A DNA stretch of 64,000 nt from Exiguobacterium indicum HHS 31. Lineage in GTDB: Bacteria; Bacillota; Bacilli; Exiguobacteriales; Exiguobacteriaceae. Below are positions 8,171 through 16,921 of this stretch, piece by piece. A model generated the notes under the pieces. The model was not told the origin of the DNA, searched no databases, and saw only the letters and a program-made list of their open reading frames with translations. Both the position numbers and the translations under genes were made by a program. Every line of letters starts with the position of its first letter. Position 1 is the stretch's first letter. The DNA is taken from NCBI RefSeq assembly GCF_001939065.1, contig NZ_MPSZ01000002.1, positions 219,672 to 283,671 on the forward strand, read 5' to 3'.

Positions 8171-8199
8171 TTTCGTTTATCGAACGTTCGTGATAAAAT
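8171..8199 (+). promoter_or_regulatory. Candidate folE2 promoter with palindrome in the spacer
   Basis: TTTCGT and TAAAAT are separated by 17 bases. The spacer contains a perfect 10-base palindrome CGAACGTTCG (8181-8190). This leaves a leader of about 120 bases before folE2, in which I see nothing else. Confidence 0.4.
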
Positions 8200-8327
8200 T
8201 CAAGACAATACTTCTAGCGATGAAAAGATGAAACACATTTGCGGAATCATCAGACTTGCTCGTCTCTAGCATTCCTGTCATGTTATTACTATTGAAACAC
8301 TACAAAAGGACAAAGGGGCCAATGAAT

Positions 8328-9233
8328 ATGTCTACCTACCCGATTACGTTACCAACAAAAGAAGAGCGCCATAAGCTGTTCGGTTCGGTACCACCGATCA
8401 AAGGAACAAAACCGACTGAAAAAGATAAGATGGTCGACTTGCAAAATACACCGAAGAACTTCTTGTTCGCACTAGACGCTGTCGGAATCTCGAATGTCAA
8501 ACATCCTGTCGTCATCCAAGACGGAGACAACACACAAGCGACAGTCGCGACGTTTGAACTGTCGACATCACTCGTACAAGACCGTAAAGGGATCAATATG
8601 AGCCGTTTAACGGAACAACTTGATCAATACCACAACGAAGGTTGGACGGTCACGAACGAGTCACTCATTCAATTCGCGCGTGATTTAGCAGACCGCATGG
8701 AACAAACGGAAGGTCAATTGACGATCCGTTACCCATGGTTCTTCACACGTAAAGCACCTGCAACAGGTCTTAGCGGCTTGATGAATGCTGAAGTATGGCA
8801 AACAGTCAGCGTCAACACGGAAACGGACGAAGCGACGTTGTCTGTCGGCTTGACGATCAACGTCACGACACTTTGCCCATGTTCAAAAGAAATCAGCGAA
8901 TACAGTGCTCACAACCAACGTGGTTACGTCACGATGGAAGCATCGTTACGTGATGAAGCAGAAGACTTTGACTGGAAACAATCATTGCTTGATGCTGCGG
9001 AATCCAATGCCTCAGCGCCACTTCACCCAGTACTCAAACGTCCGGATGAAAAGCGCGTGACAGAGATGGCATACGAAAACCCACGTTTCGTAGAAGATAT
9101 GGTTCGCTTGATTGCTGCTGATCTGTACGAAATGGACCCAATCGCTTCATTCTACGTCGAATGCCGTAACGAAGAAACGATTCACCAACATGACGCGATC
9201 GCACGGATCACGTTCGATAAAGACGCACAATAA
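8328..9233 (+). CDS. folE2: GTP cyclohydrolase FolE2 (type IB)
   Basis: This enzyme converts GTP to 7,8-dihydroneopterin triphosphate, the first step of folate synthesis. It is the zinc-independent type IB enzyme, about 301 residues as expected for COG1469. The catalytic Cys is in TLCPCSKEIS, and YSAHNQRG is also typical. I chose the ATG at 8328 (MSTYPITLP) because AAAGGGG lies 9 bases upstream; earlier in-frame starts at 8256 and 8322 lack a well-placed site. In B. subtilis folE2 responds to zinc starvation through Zur; I see no clear Zur box here. It is monocistronic, with a terminator directly after. Confidence 0.95.
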   Translation: MSTYPITLPTKEERHKLFGSVPPIKGTKPTEKDKMVDLQNTPKNFLFALDAVGISNVKHPVVIQDGDNTQATVATFELSTSLVQDRKGINMSRLTEQLDQYHNEGWTVTNESLIQFARDLADRMEQTEGQLTIRYPWFFTRKAPATGLSGLMNAEVWQTVSVNTETDEATLSVGLTINVTTLCPCSKEISEYSAHNQRGYVTMEASLRDEAEDFDWKQSLLDAAESNASAPLHPVLKRPDEKRVTEMAYENPRFVEDMVRLIAADLYEMDPIASFYVECRNEETIHQHDAIARITFDKDAQ

Positions 9234-9241
9234 GTAAGTCT

Positions 9242-9281
9242 GCCGTACTCTCTCTTAAACCGAGCGAGTACGGCTTTTTTT
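9242..9281 (+). terminator. folE2 terminator
   Basis: GCCGTACTC pairs with GAGTACGGC, followed by seven T. Confidence 0.92.
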
Positions 9282-9292
9282 GTATACCGGCA

Positions 9293-9321
9293 TTGCTCTC
9301 CGTTTTGCGAGCGTTTACACT
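9293..9321 (+). promoter_or_regulatory. lytST promoter overlapped by a cre site
   Basis: TTGCTC and TACACT are separated by exactly 17 bases. A catabolite-responsive element (TGCGAGCGTTTACA, 9306-9319) matches 13 of 14 positions of the Bacillus consensus TGNAANCGNWNNCW and covers the -10 box, so CcpA would be expected to repress this promoter. Confidence 0.6.
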
Positions 9322-9343
9322 TAACTCGAATGGAGGAATGCAC

Positions 9344-11110
9344 ATGTTGGAACTGATTCCTTTTTTACTCGAACGACTCGGTATCATGATCATCTTAGCG
9401 TTCATCCTCGCCCAGTGGGGACCGACACGAAGGTTGCTACGTCAACCGGAAGCAGGCTGGCAATTCCGTGTTCTCGTCCTGTTTTTTGCGACGTACGGCA
9501 TTTTAAGCAATTATACAGGGGTCAAAGTCGACTTAGCTGAATTCTTACCCCATGCTTGGCTCGAAGAAGTCGACGGGACATCAGCGATTGCAAACACACG
9601 AACGATGATTGTCGTCATCAGCGGATTGCTCGCTGGTCCGCTCGGTGGATTGATGACCGGATTGATCGTCGGGGTTCACCGGTATTCCCTCGGCGGATTC
9701 ACAGCGTTCGCTTGCGCGCTTTCCACCGTCATCGCCGGTGGTGTCAGCGGTCTCTTACGATCCTATTGGCGCGACCGCCTCAGTAGCCAAGCATTATTGC
9801 CCGTGTGTCTGACTGCTTTTTTAATGCTGTTTGAAATGTCGTTGATTTTACTATTCGCCCGCCCCTTTGATGCGGCAGTCGAACTCGTCCAGTTCATCTT
9901 CTTACCGATGACACTGATCAACGTCCTCGGTGTCTGGTTGTTCTTATCGATCATCCGCCTTGCTGCGCGAGAAGAGGAAACGGTTCGGGCACGAGAAGCC
10001 GAACGGTCTTTGCACATCGCCGATTTGACGCTTCCGCATCTGACGCGTGGTCTACATATCCATACGGCAGAAGCTGTCGCGGAAATTCTGTTGCAACAAA
10101 CGCGAGCCGAAGCCGTCTCACTGACGGATCGTTCCGTCATCCTGGCCCATATCGGTATCGGGAGCGACCACCATCAAGCTGGAAGTCACTGGACGACGAA
10201 ACCGACCGAGCATGTCTTGCAGGACGGACAAGTTCGTCTTGTGACGGAACGACTCGATATCGGCTGTCCCGTAACGGATTGTCCGCTTCAAGCCGGCATC
10301 ATCGCTCCGCTCATCGTCGGGGAAACGACGATCGGGACGTTGAAAGTCTATTATCCTCATGCCGAATTGCTCGACGCTGTCGAAGTCGAACTCATTGAAG
10401 GATTAGCGAAACTGTTCTCGACACAACTAGCACTCGGGAACGCAGAGCGGCAAGCCGGTTTACTGAAGGATGCCGAGATCCGGGCACTCGAAGCACAAAT
10501 TCATCCCCACTTCCTGTTTAATGCGATCAATACGATTTATGCACTGTGCCGGACGGATGTCGAACAAGCACGCACGTTGTTGCTCGAATTGTCGACGTTC
10601 TTCCGCAGTAACCTCCAAGGCGCACGATCGACGAAAATTCCGCTCCAAAAGGAACTCGAGCACATCGAAGCATACACATCTCTTGAAGCCGCTCGTTTTC
10701 CGAATCGCCCGTTTCTCGATATCGATTTAGCAGACGAGACGACGGCTTTACTCGTTCCACCGTTCATCTTACAACCATTGATCGAAAATGCGTTCCTTCA
10801 TGCGTTTTCTTCTGAACAGACAGGATATGTCGGGGTGACGGCATGGTGTGAGGCAGACCAGCTGTGTCTCGAAGTCGTCGACAACGGACGCGGGATTGAC
10901 GCTTCGCGCCTTGCCCGTCTCGGTCGAGAAGTCGTTCCGTCCTCAGGCACCGGTACCGCATTATTCAATACGGCAGAACGGATTCGAAGTTTATATGGTG
11001 AAAAGGGACAGTTTACGATCACGAGTGACGGTCAAAACGGCACGACGATCGCGATTCGTCTCCCGATTGAAGTCAGAAAGGAGATTCAGCATGCGCACCT
11101 TGTTGATTGA
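9344..11110 (+). CDS. lytS: LytS-family sensor histidine kinase
   Basis: A 588-residue membrane sensor. It has a 5TMR-LYT input domain with several membrane helices (about 1-210), a GAF-like domain (about 225-375), then a His-kinase domain whose phospho-acceptor lies in AQIHPHFLFNAINT (H389), followed by an ATPase part with IENAFLHAF and VVDNGRGI. I set the start at 9344 (MLELIPF), 7 bases after GGAGG. It overlaps the response-regulator gene by 20 bases. LytS-type sensors paired with LytTR regulators often respond to pyruvate (B. subtilis LytST, E. coli BtsSR). The adjacent cstA supports that role here. Confidence 0.9.
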   Translation: MLELIPFLLERLGIMIILAFILAQWGPTRRLLRQPEAGWQFRVLVLFFATYGILSNYTGVKVDLAEFLPHAWLEEVDGTSAIANTRTMIVVISGLLAGPLGGLMTGLIVGVHRYSLGGFTAFACALSTVIAGGVSGLLRSYWRDRLSSQALLPVCLTAFLMLFEMSLILLFARPFDAAVELVQFIFLPMTLINVLGVWLFLSIIRLAAREEETVRAREAERSLHIADLTLPHLTRGLHIHTAEAVAEILLQQTRAEAVSLTDRSVILAHIGIGSDHHQAGSHWTTKPTEHVLQDGQVRLVTERLDIGCPVTDCPLQAGIIAPLIVGETTIGTLKVYYPHAELLDAVEVELIEGLAKLFSTQLALGNAERQAGLLKDAEIRALEAQIHPHFLFNAINTIYALCRTDVEQARTLLLELSTFFRSNLQGARSTKIPLQKELEHIEAYTSLEAARFPNRPFLDIDLADETTALLVPPFILQPLIENAFLHAFSSEQTGYVGVTAWCEADQLCLEVVDNGRGIDASRLARLGREVVPSSGTGTALFNTAERIRSLYGEKGQFTITSDGQNGTTIAIRLPIEVRKEIQHAHLVD

Positions 11111-11786
11111 AGATGAACCGCTCGCACGTGATGAGCTCCGTTATCACGTGACCGCAGCCGGTCTTGAAGTCGTCGGGGAAACCGGTAGTGTCGAGGAAGC
11201 CGAACGACTCGTTCGCTCCCTTCAACCCGACTTAGTCTTTCTCGATATCGAGCTGACGGACGGAAGTGGTCTTGAAGTCGCTAAACGCTTAAAGTCGATG
11301 CCACGTCCTCCGGCTCTTTTGTTTGTGACGGCGTATGATGCTCATGCGCTTGAAGCGTTTGAGCTCAATGCCTATGACTACATCTTGAAACCATATGATC
11401 CGGCACGGATTGTCCGTGCGATTGAAAAAGTCGCGCGACCGCTGCCGAAAAAAGCCCCTCGCCTTGAACGTTTAGCCGTCGAGACGGGCGAACAACTGAA
11501 ATTATTGTCTCCTCAAGATATCAATTATATCGTCGCTGAGAACGGAAAGACGAAGATCGTCACAGAGCACCATGCGTATCCATCGAACGAGACCTTACTC
11601 GAACTTGAACGAAAGCTTCAAGATCATCGCTTTTTACGGGTTCACCGCTCATACCTCGTCAACTTATCAGCAATCGATGCCATCGAACCTTGGTTCAACG
11701 GAGCCTATAATTTAAAAATTCATCAGATTGATGTGCCAGTCAGTCGGACGTATGTCAAACTACTGAAAGAAGCGCTCGGTATTTGA
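11091..11786 (+). CDS. lytT: LytTR-family response regulator
   Basis: A 231-residue regulator. It has a receiver domain (1-120) with acidic pocket EDE, phospho-acceptor D52 in VFLDIEL and switch Lys in YILKPYD. A LytTR DNA-binding domain follows (about 135-231), with HRFLRVHRSYLVN. The start has AAGGAG 7 bases before ATG, inside the end of lytS, so the pair is translationally coupled. Partner LytS and target cstA flank it. Its terminator stem includes its own stop codon. Confidence 0.92.
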   Translation: MRTLLIEDEPLARDELRYHVTAAGLEVVGETGSVEEAERLVRSLQPDLVFLDIELTDGSGLEVAKRLKSMPRPPALLFVTAYDAHALEAFELNAYDYILKPYDPARIVRAIEKVARPLPKKAPRLERLAVETGEQLKLLSPQDINYIVAENGKTKIVTEHHAYPSNETLLELERKLQDHRFLRVHRSYLVNLSAIDAIEPWFNGAYNLKIHQIDVPVSRTYVKLLKEALGI

Positions 11787-11799
11787 GCGCTTCTTTTTT
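11768..11799 (+). terminator. lytST terminator overlapping the lytT stop codon
   Basis: GAAGCGCTC (11769-11777) pairs with GAGCGCTTC (11785-11793), followed by six T. The TGA stop at 11784-11786 lies at the base of the loop. Confidence 0.9.
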
Positions 11800-11861
11800 G
11801 TGATTCAAGGTCCATTTTCAACCTTTCATCGAACGAAACCGACAACTCATCTAAAAATCAA

Positions 11862-11888
11862 AGAAAGCGCTTCCATAACTTGTATACT
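11862..11888 (+). promoter_or_regulatory. cstA promoter region with cre site
   Basis: A near-palindromic cre (AGAAAGCGCTTCCA, 11862-11875) lies 8 bases upstream of a TATACT -10 box (11883-11888). No good -35 is present at 16-18 bases, which fits dependence on an activator, probably LytT. AACC/AAACCG-like repeats upstream (11820-11850) could be LytTR contacts but are not convincing alone. Confidence 0.6.
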
Positions 11889-11925
11889 AAATCCATCATA
11901 GTTCATTCAAGAGGAGGAATTTTAG

Positions 11926-13719
11926 ATGAGCGCTACTCCAATCGTTATTGCTGTCATCTGTATCTTATTAATCGCGTATCGTCTCTACGGCACGTTCATG
12001 GCTGCGAAAGTCTTAAAAATCAAAGATGATCGCGAAACGCCCGCTCATAAATTAGCGGATGGAAAAGATTACGTCCCAACGAACAAATGGGTCTCGTTCG
12101 GACACCATTTTGCGGCAATCGCTGCTGCCGGTCCACTCGTCGGACCTGTCCTTGCTGCTCAGTTCGGATATCTCCCCGGCTTACTGTGGCTCTTAATCGG
12201 TGCCGTCATCGGTGGAGCGGTCCATGATATGGTCGTCCTTTTTGCTTCGATGCGCCAAGATGGTCAATCGCTCTCTGAAGTCGCTAAAAAAGAATTAGGT
12301 CCCGTCGCTGGTTTTTGTGCCGGTCTTGCGATGCTTTTCATCATTACAATCACGATGGCTGGTCTATCGATGGTCGTCTTACACGCCCTTGAACATAACC
12401 CATGGGGTACATTCGCTGTCTTCTCGACGATTCCGATTGCGATGTTCGTTGGGATTTACTTACGTAAAGGTGGTAACTTAGCACTTGCTTCAACAGTTGG
12501 TTTCTTACTGATTCTAGCTGCGATTGGTTTTGGTCCTCAGTTAACGGAAACATTCATCGGCGATTGGTTCGATCTGTCGTCACGTCAACTCGCGATTGCT
12601 TTACCGATTTATGCATTCTTCGCTGCTGCACTGCCAGTGTGGCTCTTACTCGCACCTCGCGACTATCTATCGAGTTTCATGAAAATCGGTGTCTTCCTTG
12701 CTTTGATCGTTGGTGTCTTCATCATCAACCCAGACATTCGATTCCCGGCATTTACGAAGTTCGTTGATGGCGGTGGTCCAATCATCGCTGGTCCAGTCTG
12801 GCCATTCATCTCGATCACGATTGCCTGTGGTGCGATTTCTGGTTTCCACGCTTTCGTTGGTTCTGGTACGACACCGAAGATGATCAATCGGTGGAGTGAC
12901 ATCAAACCGGTCGCCTTCGGTGCCATGCTTGTCGAATGTCTTGTTGCCGTCATGGCGTTGATCGCTGCGACATCGCTTGAAGTCGGTGATTACTTCGCCA
13001 TCAACTCAACACCAGAAGTATTCGCGACGCTTGGTATGAGCACGGTCTATCTTGATGATTTATCCCGTGAAATCGGTCTCGATCTGGCAGGTCGAACAGG
13101 TGGTGCCGTCTCACTCGCCGTCGGTATGACATTCATCTTCCGCGCCATCCCGTGGTTCAAAGAGATTGCCGGATTCTTCTTCCAATTCGTCATTCTATTC
13201 GAAGCGGTCTTCATCTTAACCGCAATCGATGCAGGAACACGCGTCGCCCGTTACTTGATTCAAGATTTCTTCGGGGAGTTCTACAAACCACTCAAACGTG
13301 TCGACTGGATTCCAGGTGCGATCTTCGCTTCGGCACTCGGGACGTTCTTCTGGGGCTATCTCCTGTTTTCGGGTGACATCGGTTCGATTTGGGCATTATT
13401 CGGGGTATCGAATCAGCTGATGGCTTCAATCGGCTTGATCATCGGAACGACGATCATCTTGAAAATCGCCGATAAAAAAGTCTATGCGCTGACGACGTTC
13501 ATCCCGCTCGTCTATCTTCTGATCACAGTAACGTTCGCGGATATCTGGATGGTCGCAAACGTCTATGCGAATCCCGATTCTCCAGGTTTCAGCATCTTGA
13601 ATACGGTCTTGTCCGTAACGATGGGACTGCTCGCGATCGTCATCACGATCTCAGCCGTCAAGAAATGGATTGAACTGTTGAATTCACCACGTTGGGAAAA
13701 TCAAAAACGATCTGCGTAA
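11926..13719 (+). CDS. cstA: CstA-family transporter (pyruvate or peptide uptake)
   Basis: A 597-residue polytopic membrane protein of the carbon-starvation CstA family. Typical motifs include AHKLADGKDYVPTNKWVSFGHHFAAI, split here as DGKDYVPTNKWV and GHHFAAIAAAGP, and GFHAFVGSGTTPKMI. E. coli relatives BtsT and CstA are pyruvate/H+ symporters, and CstA was first linked to peptide uptake. The E. coli BtsSR system (LytS/LytTR type) drives btsT; here lytST lies directly upstream in the same direction, so pyruvate is the favoured substrate. A strong GAGGAGG site lies 8 bases before the ATG. It is expressed from its own cre-bearing promoter. Confidence 0.88.
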   Translation: MSATPIVIAVICILLIAYRLYGTFMAAKVLKIKDDRETPAHKLADGKDYVPTNKWVSFGHHFAAIAAAGPLVGPVLAAQFGYLPGLLWLLIGAVIGGAVHDMVVLFASMRQDGQSLSEVAKKELGPVAGFCAGLAMLFIITITMAGLSMVVLHALEHNPWGTFAVFSTIPIAMFVGIYLRKGGNLALASTVGFLLILAAIGFGPQLTETFIGDWFDLSSRQLAIALPIYAFFAAALPVWLLLAPRDYLSSFMKIGVFLALIVGVFIINPDIRFPAFTKFVDGGGPIIAGPVWPFISITIACGAISGFHAFVGSGTTPKMINRWSDIKPVAFGAMLVECLVAVMALIAATSLEVGDYFAINSTPEVFATLGMSTVYLDDLSREIGLDLAGRTGGAVSLAVGMTFIFRAIPWFKEIAGFFFQFVILFEAVFILTAIDAGTRVARYLIQDFFGEFYKPLKRVDWIPGAIFASALGTFFWGYLLFSGDIGSIWALFGVSNQLMASIGLIIGTTIILKIADKKVYALTTFIPLVYLLITVTFADIWMVANVYANPDSPGFSILNTVLSVTMGLLAIVITISAVKKWIELLNSPRWENQKRSA

Positions 13720-13737
13720 GCGGATTGGTCATATGAC

Positions 13738-13768
13738 AAAAGGCAGTGGACGCATCCACTGCCTTTTT
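13738..13768. terminator. Bidirectional terminator between cstA and the ECF operon
   Basis: AAAGGCAGTGGA pairs with TCCACTGCCTTT around a CGCA loop. A-rich and T-rich flanks let it work for both convergent units. Confidence 0.9.
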
Positions 13769-13780
13769 CGTATCTCATTT

Positions 13781-14605
13781 TTAAAACGGATTATAAAAGC
13801 GATTACCATCATAGAAAGTGACGACGAATGACAAAACCGTCAAAAGTAGCACACAGCCGATCGCGACATAATCGATTCGTGTCATCGTCTGTTGGTTGTA
13901 CCACGTTCGCTTTCGTCCGGCACCGAATCCACGGAGATCCATCGCATTGCTGACGGTCTCAATCCGCTCCAAACTCGTAAATAGCAACGGAAGTAAAATC
14001 TGGATGCTATTGCGTGCCCGCTGCCAAAGGGAGCCGTGTGAGACAGCAATCCCTCGTGCTTCTTGAGCGTTCGCGATCGTCCGGAAATCAGATTGAACGT
14101 CCGGAATATAACGGAGCGCTAAGGAGACCGCAAATGCGATCTTATACGGAACACCAATCCGATTCAAAGAAGAAGCGAACTCCGTCGGATGGGTCGTGAC
14201 GAGAAACAACACAGCAATCGGAACGATCACACTGTATTTTAAGATTAAATTGAACAGATAAAATAATTGTTCTGCGGTCATCGTAAATCGTCCGATTCCT
14301 TCAAGTAAGACGTGACGCGATCCGTAGATTGCCACGCCCTGCTCTGGTTCGAACAGATAAACAGCGAGCGCATTAATCAGGACGAAAATCGCTGTAAAGA
14401 TCAAGACGAAGCGGACTTCCCGAAACTGGATACGCGACAATCGGAATAACACGATACTGACTAACCCCATTACAAGTAAGACACGTGTATCATAGGTGAA
14501 CATCGTTGCTGTCGTAAATAATAAGAATCCGATCAGTTTCGTCGTTCCCGTCAATCGATGAATCGGTGACGTTTTTTCAATATAGCCAAGCATTTCTACA
14601 GCCAT
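13781..14605 (-). CDS. ECF transporter transmembrane component (EcfT/YkoC-like)
   Basis: A 274-residue membrane protein. It has several N-terminal membrane helices, two cytoplasmic coupling motifs (NAQEARG near residue 178 and MDLRGFG near 220) that grip the ATPases, and a final membrane helix. It is the scaffold that joins the substrate-binding S component to the ATPase. Its start overlaps the ATPase gene by 10 bases, with AAAGGAG upstream. It is the last gene of the T-box operon. I infer the substrate from the operon, not from this gene. Confidence 0.88.
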   Translation of the reverse strand: MAVEMLGYIEKTSPIHRLTGTTKLIGFLLFTTATMFTYDTRVLLVMGLVSIVLFRLSRIQFREVRFVLIFTAIFVLINALAVYLFEPEQGVAIYGSRHVLLEGIGRFTMTAEQLFYLFNLILKYSVIVPIAVLFLVTTHPTEFASSLNRIGVPYKIAFAVSLALRYIPDVQSDFRTIANAQEARGIAVSHGSLWQRARNSIQILLPLLFTSLERIETVSNAMDLRGFGAGRKRTWYNQQTMTRIDYVAIGCVLLLTVLSFVVTFYDGNRFYNPF

Positions 14606-16299
14606 TGTTCCCGCTCCTTTCGCTCCGCCGTAATCACGGACTCGACGAATCGTTCCGGATCGACTTCGAGGTGTTGCGCTAGCGTAAAGAGCGATGTTTG
14701 TTTTAAATGGGCATGATGCAGCAATTGTTCTTGATTCAGCAGTCCAAATGATGTTCCAGCATAACGGATACGCCCAGCTTGCACGAGGCAGACTTGATCG
14801 CTGTATTCTAAGACGAGATGCATGTCATGCGTGATGATGAGTAACGTCATTCCGTCCTGCTTCAATCCTTCTAAAAAGTCCATCATATCCGAATAATGCC
14901 GATAATCTTGACCGGCTGTTGGTTCATCGAGAATCAAGATATCCGGTCGTCGAACGAGAATCGAAGCAATCGTCACTCGTTTCTTCTGACCAAAACTCAG
15001 TGCTTGGATCGGCCAATTCCGAAACGGATATAATCCGCAACGACGTAATGTCTGCTCGAGACGCTCGTTTTCTTCCGCCTCACTCAGTCCGAGCGCCTGC
15101 ATCCCGTAGCGGATTTCCTCCTGCACGAGGTGTTTTGAAATCATATGATTCGGATTTTGCAGAACGAATCCGATCGTTCCTGCTCGCTCTGCGATCGATT
15201 GGTTCGTGATGTCGATTCCGTCAAGCAGGATCCGACCAGCTGTCGTCCGTTGGTAACCACTCAACACTTTCGCAAGCGTGGATTTTCCGGCACCATTCTG
15301 ACCAACGATCGTCGTCAGTGTTCCTTTTTGAAAAGTCGCCGTCACATTCTCAAGCACCGGCGTTCCTTGACGATAATGAAACGCCAACTGATTGAGTTCA
15401 AGCAATGAAGTAGAGGTTGCAACCTCTTTTTGGGGTGCTTTCTCTAAACGCTCTAACACGTTCGTCTGGTTGAATCGCTTTAAAAAGGGATCGATGCGGC
15501 TCGGCTGATCTGAAGGTTGAACGGCAAGCCCAGCCCAGCGTGCGGCACTGACATAGAGAGGTTCACGCAAGATCGCTTCTTGCAGTTTTCCGTTACTTAA
15601 GATGACATCCGGATGATCATCAGCGATGATTTCGCCATCGACCATGACGATGATGCGGTCAAACGGAATGACGAGTACATCCTCGATCCGATGTTCGACG
15701 ACAATCAATGTGCGATTCGTATCACGTTGCAGTCGATCCATAAGCGTCATCGCCTCTTGTCCCGCTACTGGATCGAGATTCGCGAGCGGCTCATCAAACA
15801 GTAAGATGTCCGCATCTTCGACGAGGACTCCGGCTAATGCCGCCCGTTGTCGTTGTCCTCCTGATAGATCATTTAATCGTGCTTGCAAGAGCGTCTCGAC
15901 ATCCGTCATCCGTGCGACACGTTCGACGATCTCCTGCATTTCCGGTCGCCCAGTCTGTTTATTTTCGAGCGCAAAGGCGATGTCTTCGCCAACCGATAAA
16001 CCAACGAACTGCGCATCTGGATCCTGTAACACCGTTCCAATATGCAGCGAACGATCAAATAACGATAACTCCCGGGCATCCTGCCCTTTGATCAGGACCT
16101 GTCCTTCCCACGTTCCAGGGTATGAGAACGGAATCAACCCATTGATGCACTGGGCGAGCGTACTTTTTCCTGAACCCGACGGTCCAACGATTAAGATGCG
16201 TTCGCCTGCTTGAATCGTTAATTGAATCTGCCGGAGTGTCGGTTCCGACTGACTCCGATATGTAAATGAAAAATCCTGAAATTCGATTACGTTTGTCAT
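14596..16299 (-). CDS. ECF transporter duplicated ATP-binding protein (YkoD-like)
   Basis: A 567-residue fused double ATPase. The first half has Walker A GPSGSGKST, signature LSGGQRQRAALA and Walker B ILLFDEPLANLD. The second half has GQNGAGKST, the variant signature LSFGQKKRVTIA and ILILDEPTAGQD. Fused double ATPases are typical of YkoD-type ECF modules. I start it at the ATG at 16299 (MTNVIEF), just after AAGGAT and a GGGGGGAG run; the longer frame to 16365 runs into a large hairpin and is unlikely to be coding. It powers uptake of the ligand bound by the S component encoded upstream. Confidence 0.9.
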   Translation of the reverse strand: MTNVIEFQDFSFTYRSQSEPTLRQIQLTIQAGERILIVGPSGSGKSTLAQCINGLIPFSYPGTWEGQVLIKGQDARELSLFDRSLHIGTVLQDPDAQFVGLSVGEDIAFALENKQTGRPEMQEIVERVARMTDVETLLQARLNDLSGGQRQRAALAGVLVEDADILLFDEPLANLDPVAGQEAMTLMDRLQRDTNRTLIVVEHRIEDVLVIPFDRIIVMVDGEIIADDHPDVILSNGKLQEAILREPLYVSAARWAGLAVQPSDQPSRIDPFLKRFNQTNVLERLEKAPQKEVATSTSLLELNQLAFHYRQGTPVLENVTATFQKGTLTTIVGQNGAGKSTLAKVLSGYQRTTAGRILLDGIDITNQSIAERAGTIGFVLQNPNHMISKHLVQEEIRYGMQALGLSEAEENERLEQTLRRCGLYPFRNWPIQALSFGQKKRVTIASILVRRPDILILDEPTAGQDYRHYSDMMDFLEGLKQDGMTLLIITHDMHLVLEYSDQVCLVQAGRIRYAGTSFGLLNQEQLLHHAHLKQTSLFTLAQHLEVDPERFVESVITAERKEREQWL

Positions 16300-16319
16300 A
16301 TCCTTCTCCCCCCAAGCTA

Positions 16320-16366
16320 AATGAGCTATGATCCTGCCGTCTCTTCGCACAGGATCATAGCTCATT
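16320..16366 (-). repeat. 17-bp perfect hairpin between S component and ATPase genes
   Basis: Arms 16320-16336 and 16350-16366 are exact inverted copies (AATGAGCTATGATCCTG) with a 13-base loop. The hairpin starts 4 bases after the S-component stop and ends 21 bases before the ATPase start. On the - strand only ATTTAG follows, so it is a poor terminator. It could protect the upstream mRNA end or partly block read-through. Confidence 0.85.
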
Positions 16367-16369
16367 CGG

Positions 16370-16921
16370 TCAAGCTTCGCGTTTCAAGCTGCCTGCTTTA
16401 CTTCTTGTTTTCGCATAGGTGACGAGCAACAACGTTCCAATGACACCGACTGTCAAGATGTTCGATGTCGCAGCGACAGCCCCTTGGACGAAGACTTTGT
16501 TCGCTGGCTCCGAGTAAATTAAGATATCGAGTACCGGGGCGATGATGATCCAACCGATCGCTTGCACGATGGCTTGTGTCGCATTGAATAAGACGATTTT
16601 ACGTGTCGTCAATCCGCCTTCTTCTAGACGAATCCGGTTAGCGATCAATCCGATGCCAAAACCGACGAACCCGGATACGATGACCCAGCTCCACCACGGG
16701 GACCCATATAAAATCGCATCTTTTAATCCATGACCGATCAGACCGATCAAACCGGCTGTGACTGGTCCGAACAAAACTGCCATGAATGCGAGAAATGCAT
16801 AGGATGTCTCAATTGACGTGTTCGGTACGCCTGTCGGAATCACAGCGAATCGACTTAAAATGATGAATACTGCTGCTCCGATCCCGGTTGCGACGATCTG
16901 TTTTGTCGTAAATCCTTTCAT
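16370..16921 (-). CDS. ECF transporter S component (UPF0397-like)
   Basis: A 183-residue protein with five or six membrane helices. The start [19 protein letters not shown] and [16 protein letters not shown] resemble the UPF0397 family of energy-coupling-factor substrate-binding components. It determines what the transporter takes up. It overlaps the upstream DUF62 gene by 4 bases (ATGA), so enzyme and S component are made together. The methionine-type T-box upstream and the SAM-cleaving enzyme point to methionine, a precursor, or an adenosine-type compound. Some databases call UPF0397 proteins riboflavin transporters, so the ligand is open. Confidence 0.82.
   Translation of the reverse strand: MKGFTTKQIVATGIGAAVFIILSRFAVIPTGVPNTSIETSYAFLAFMAVLFGPVTAGLIGLIGHGLKDAILYGSPWWSWVIVSGFVGFGIGLIANRIRLEEGGLTTRKIVLFNATQAIVQAIGWIIIAPVLDILIYSEPANKVFVQGAVAATSNILTVGVIGTLLLVTYAKTRSKAGSLKREA

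Noticed and set aside
8181..8190. Possible LexA/SOS box CGAACGTTCG before folE2
   Set aside because: Bacillus LexA boxes have four bases between CGAAC and GTTCG; here there are none.
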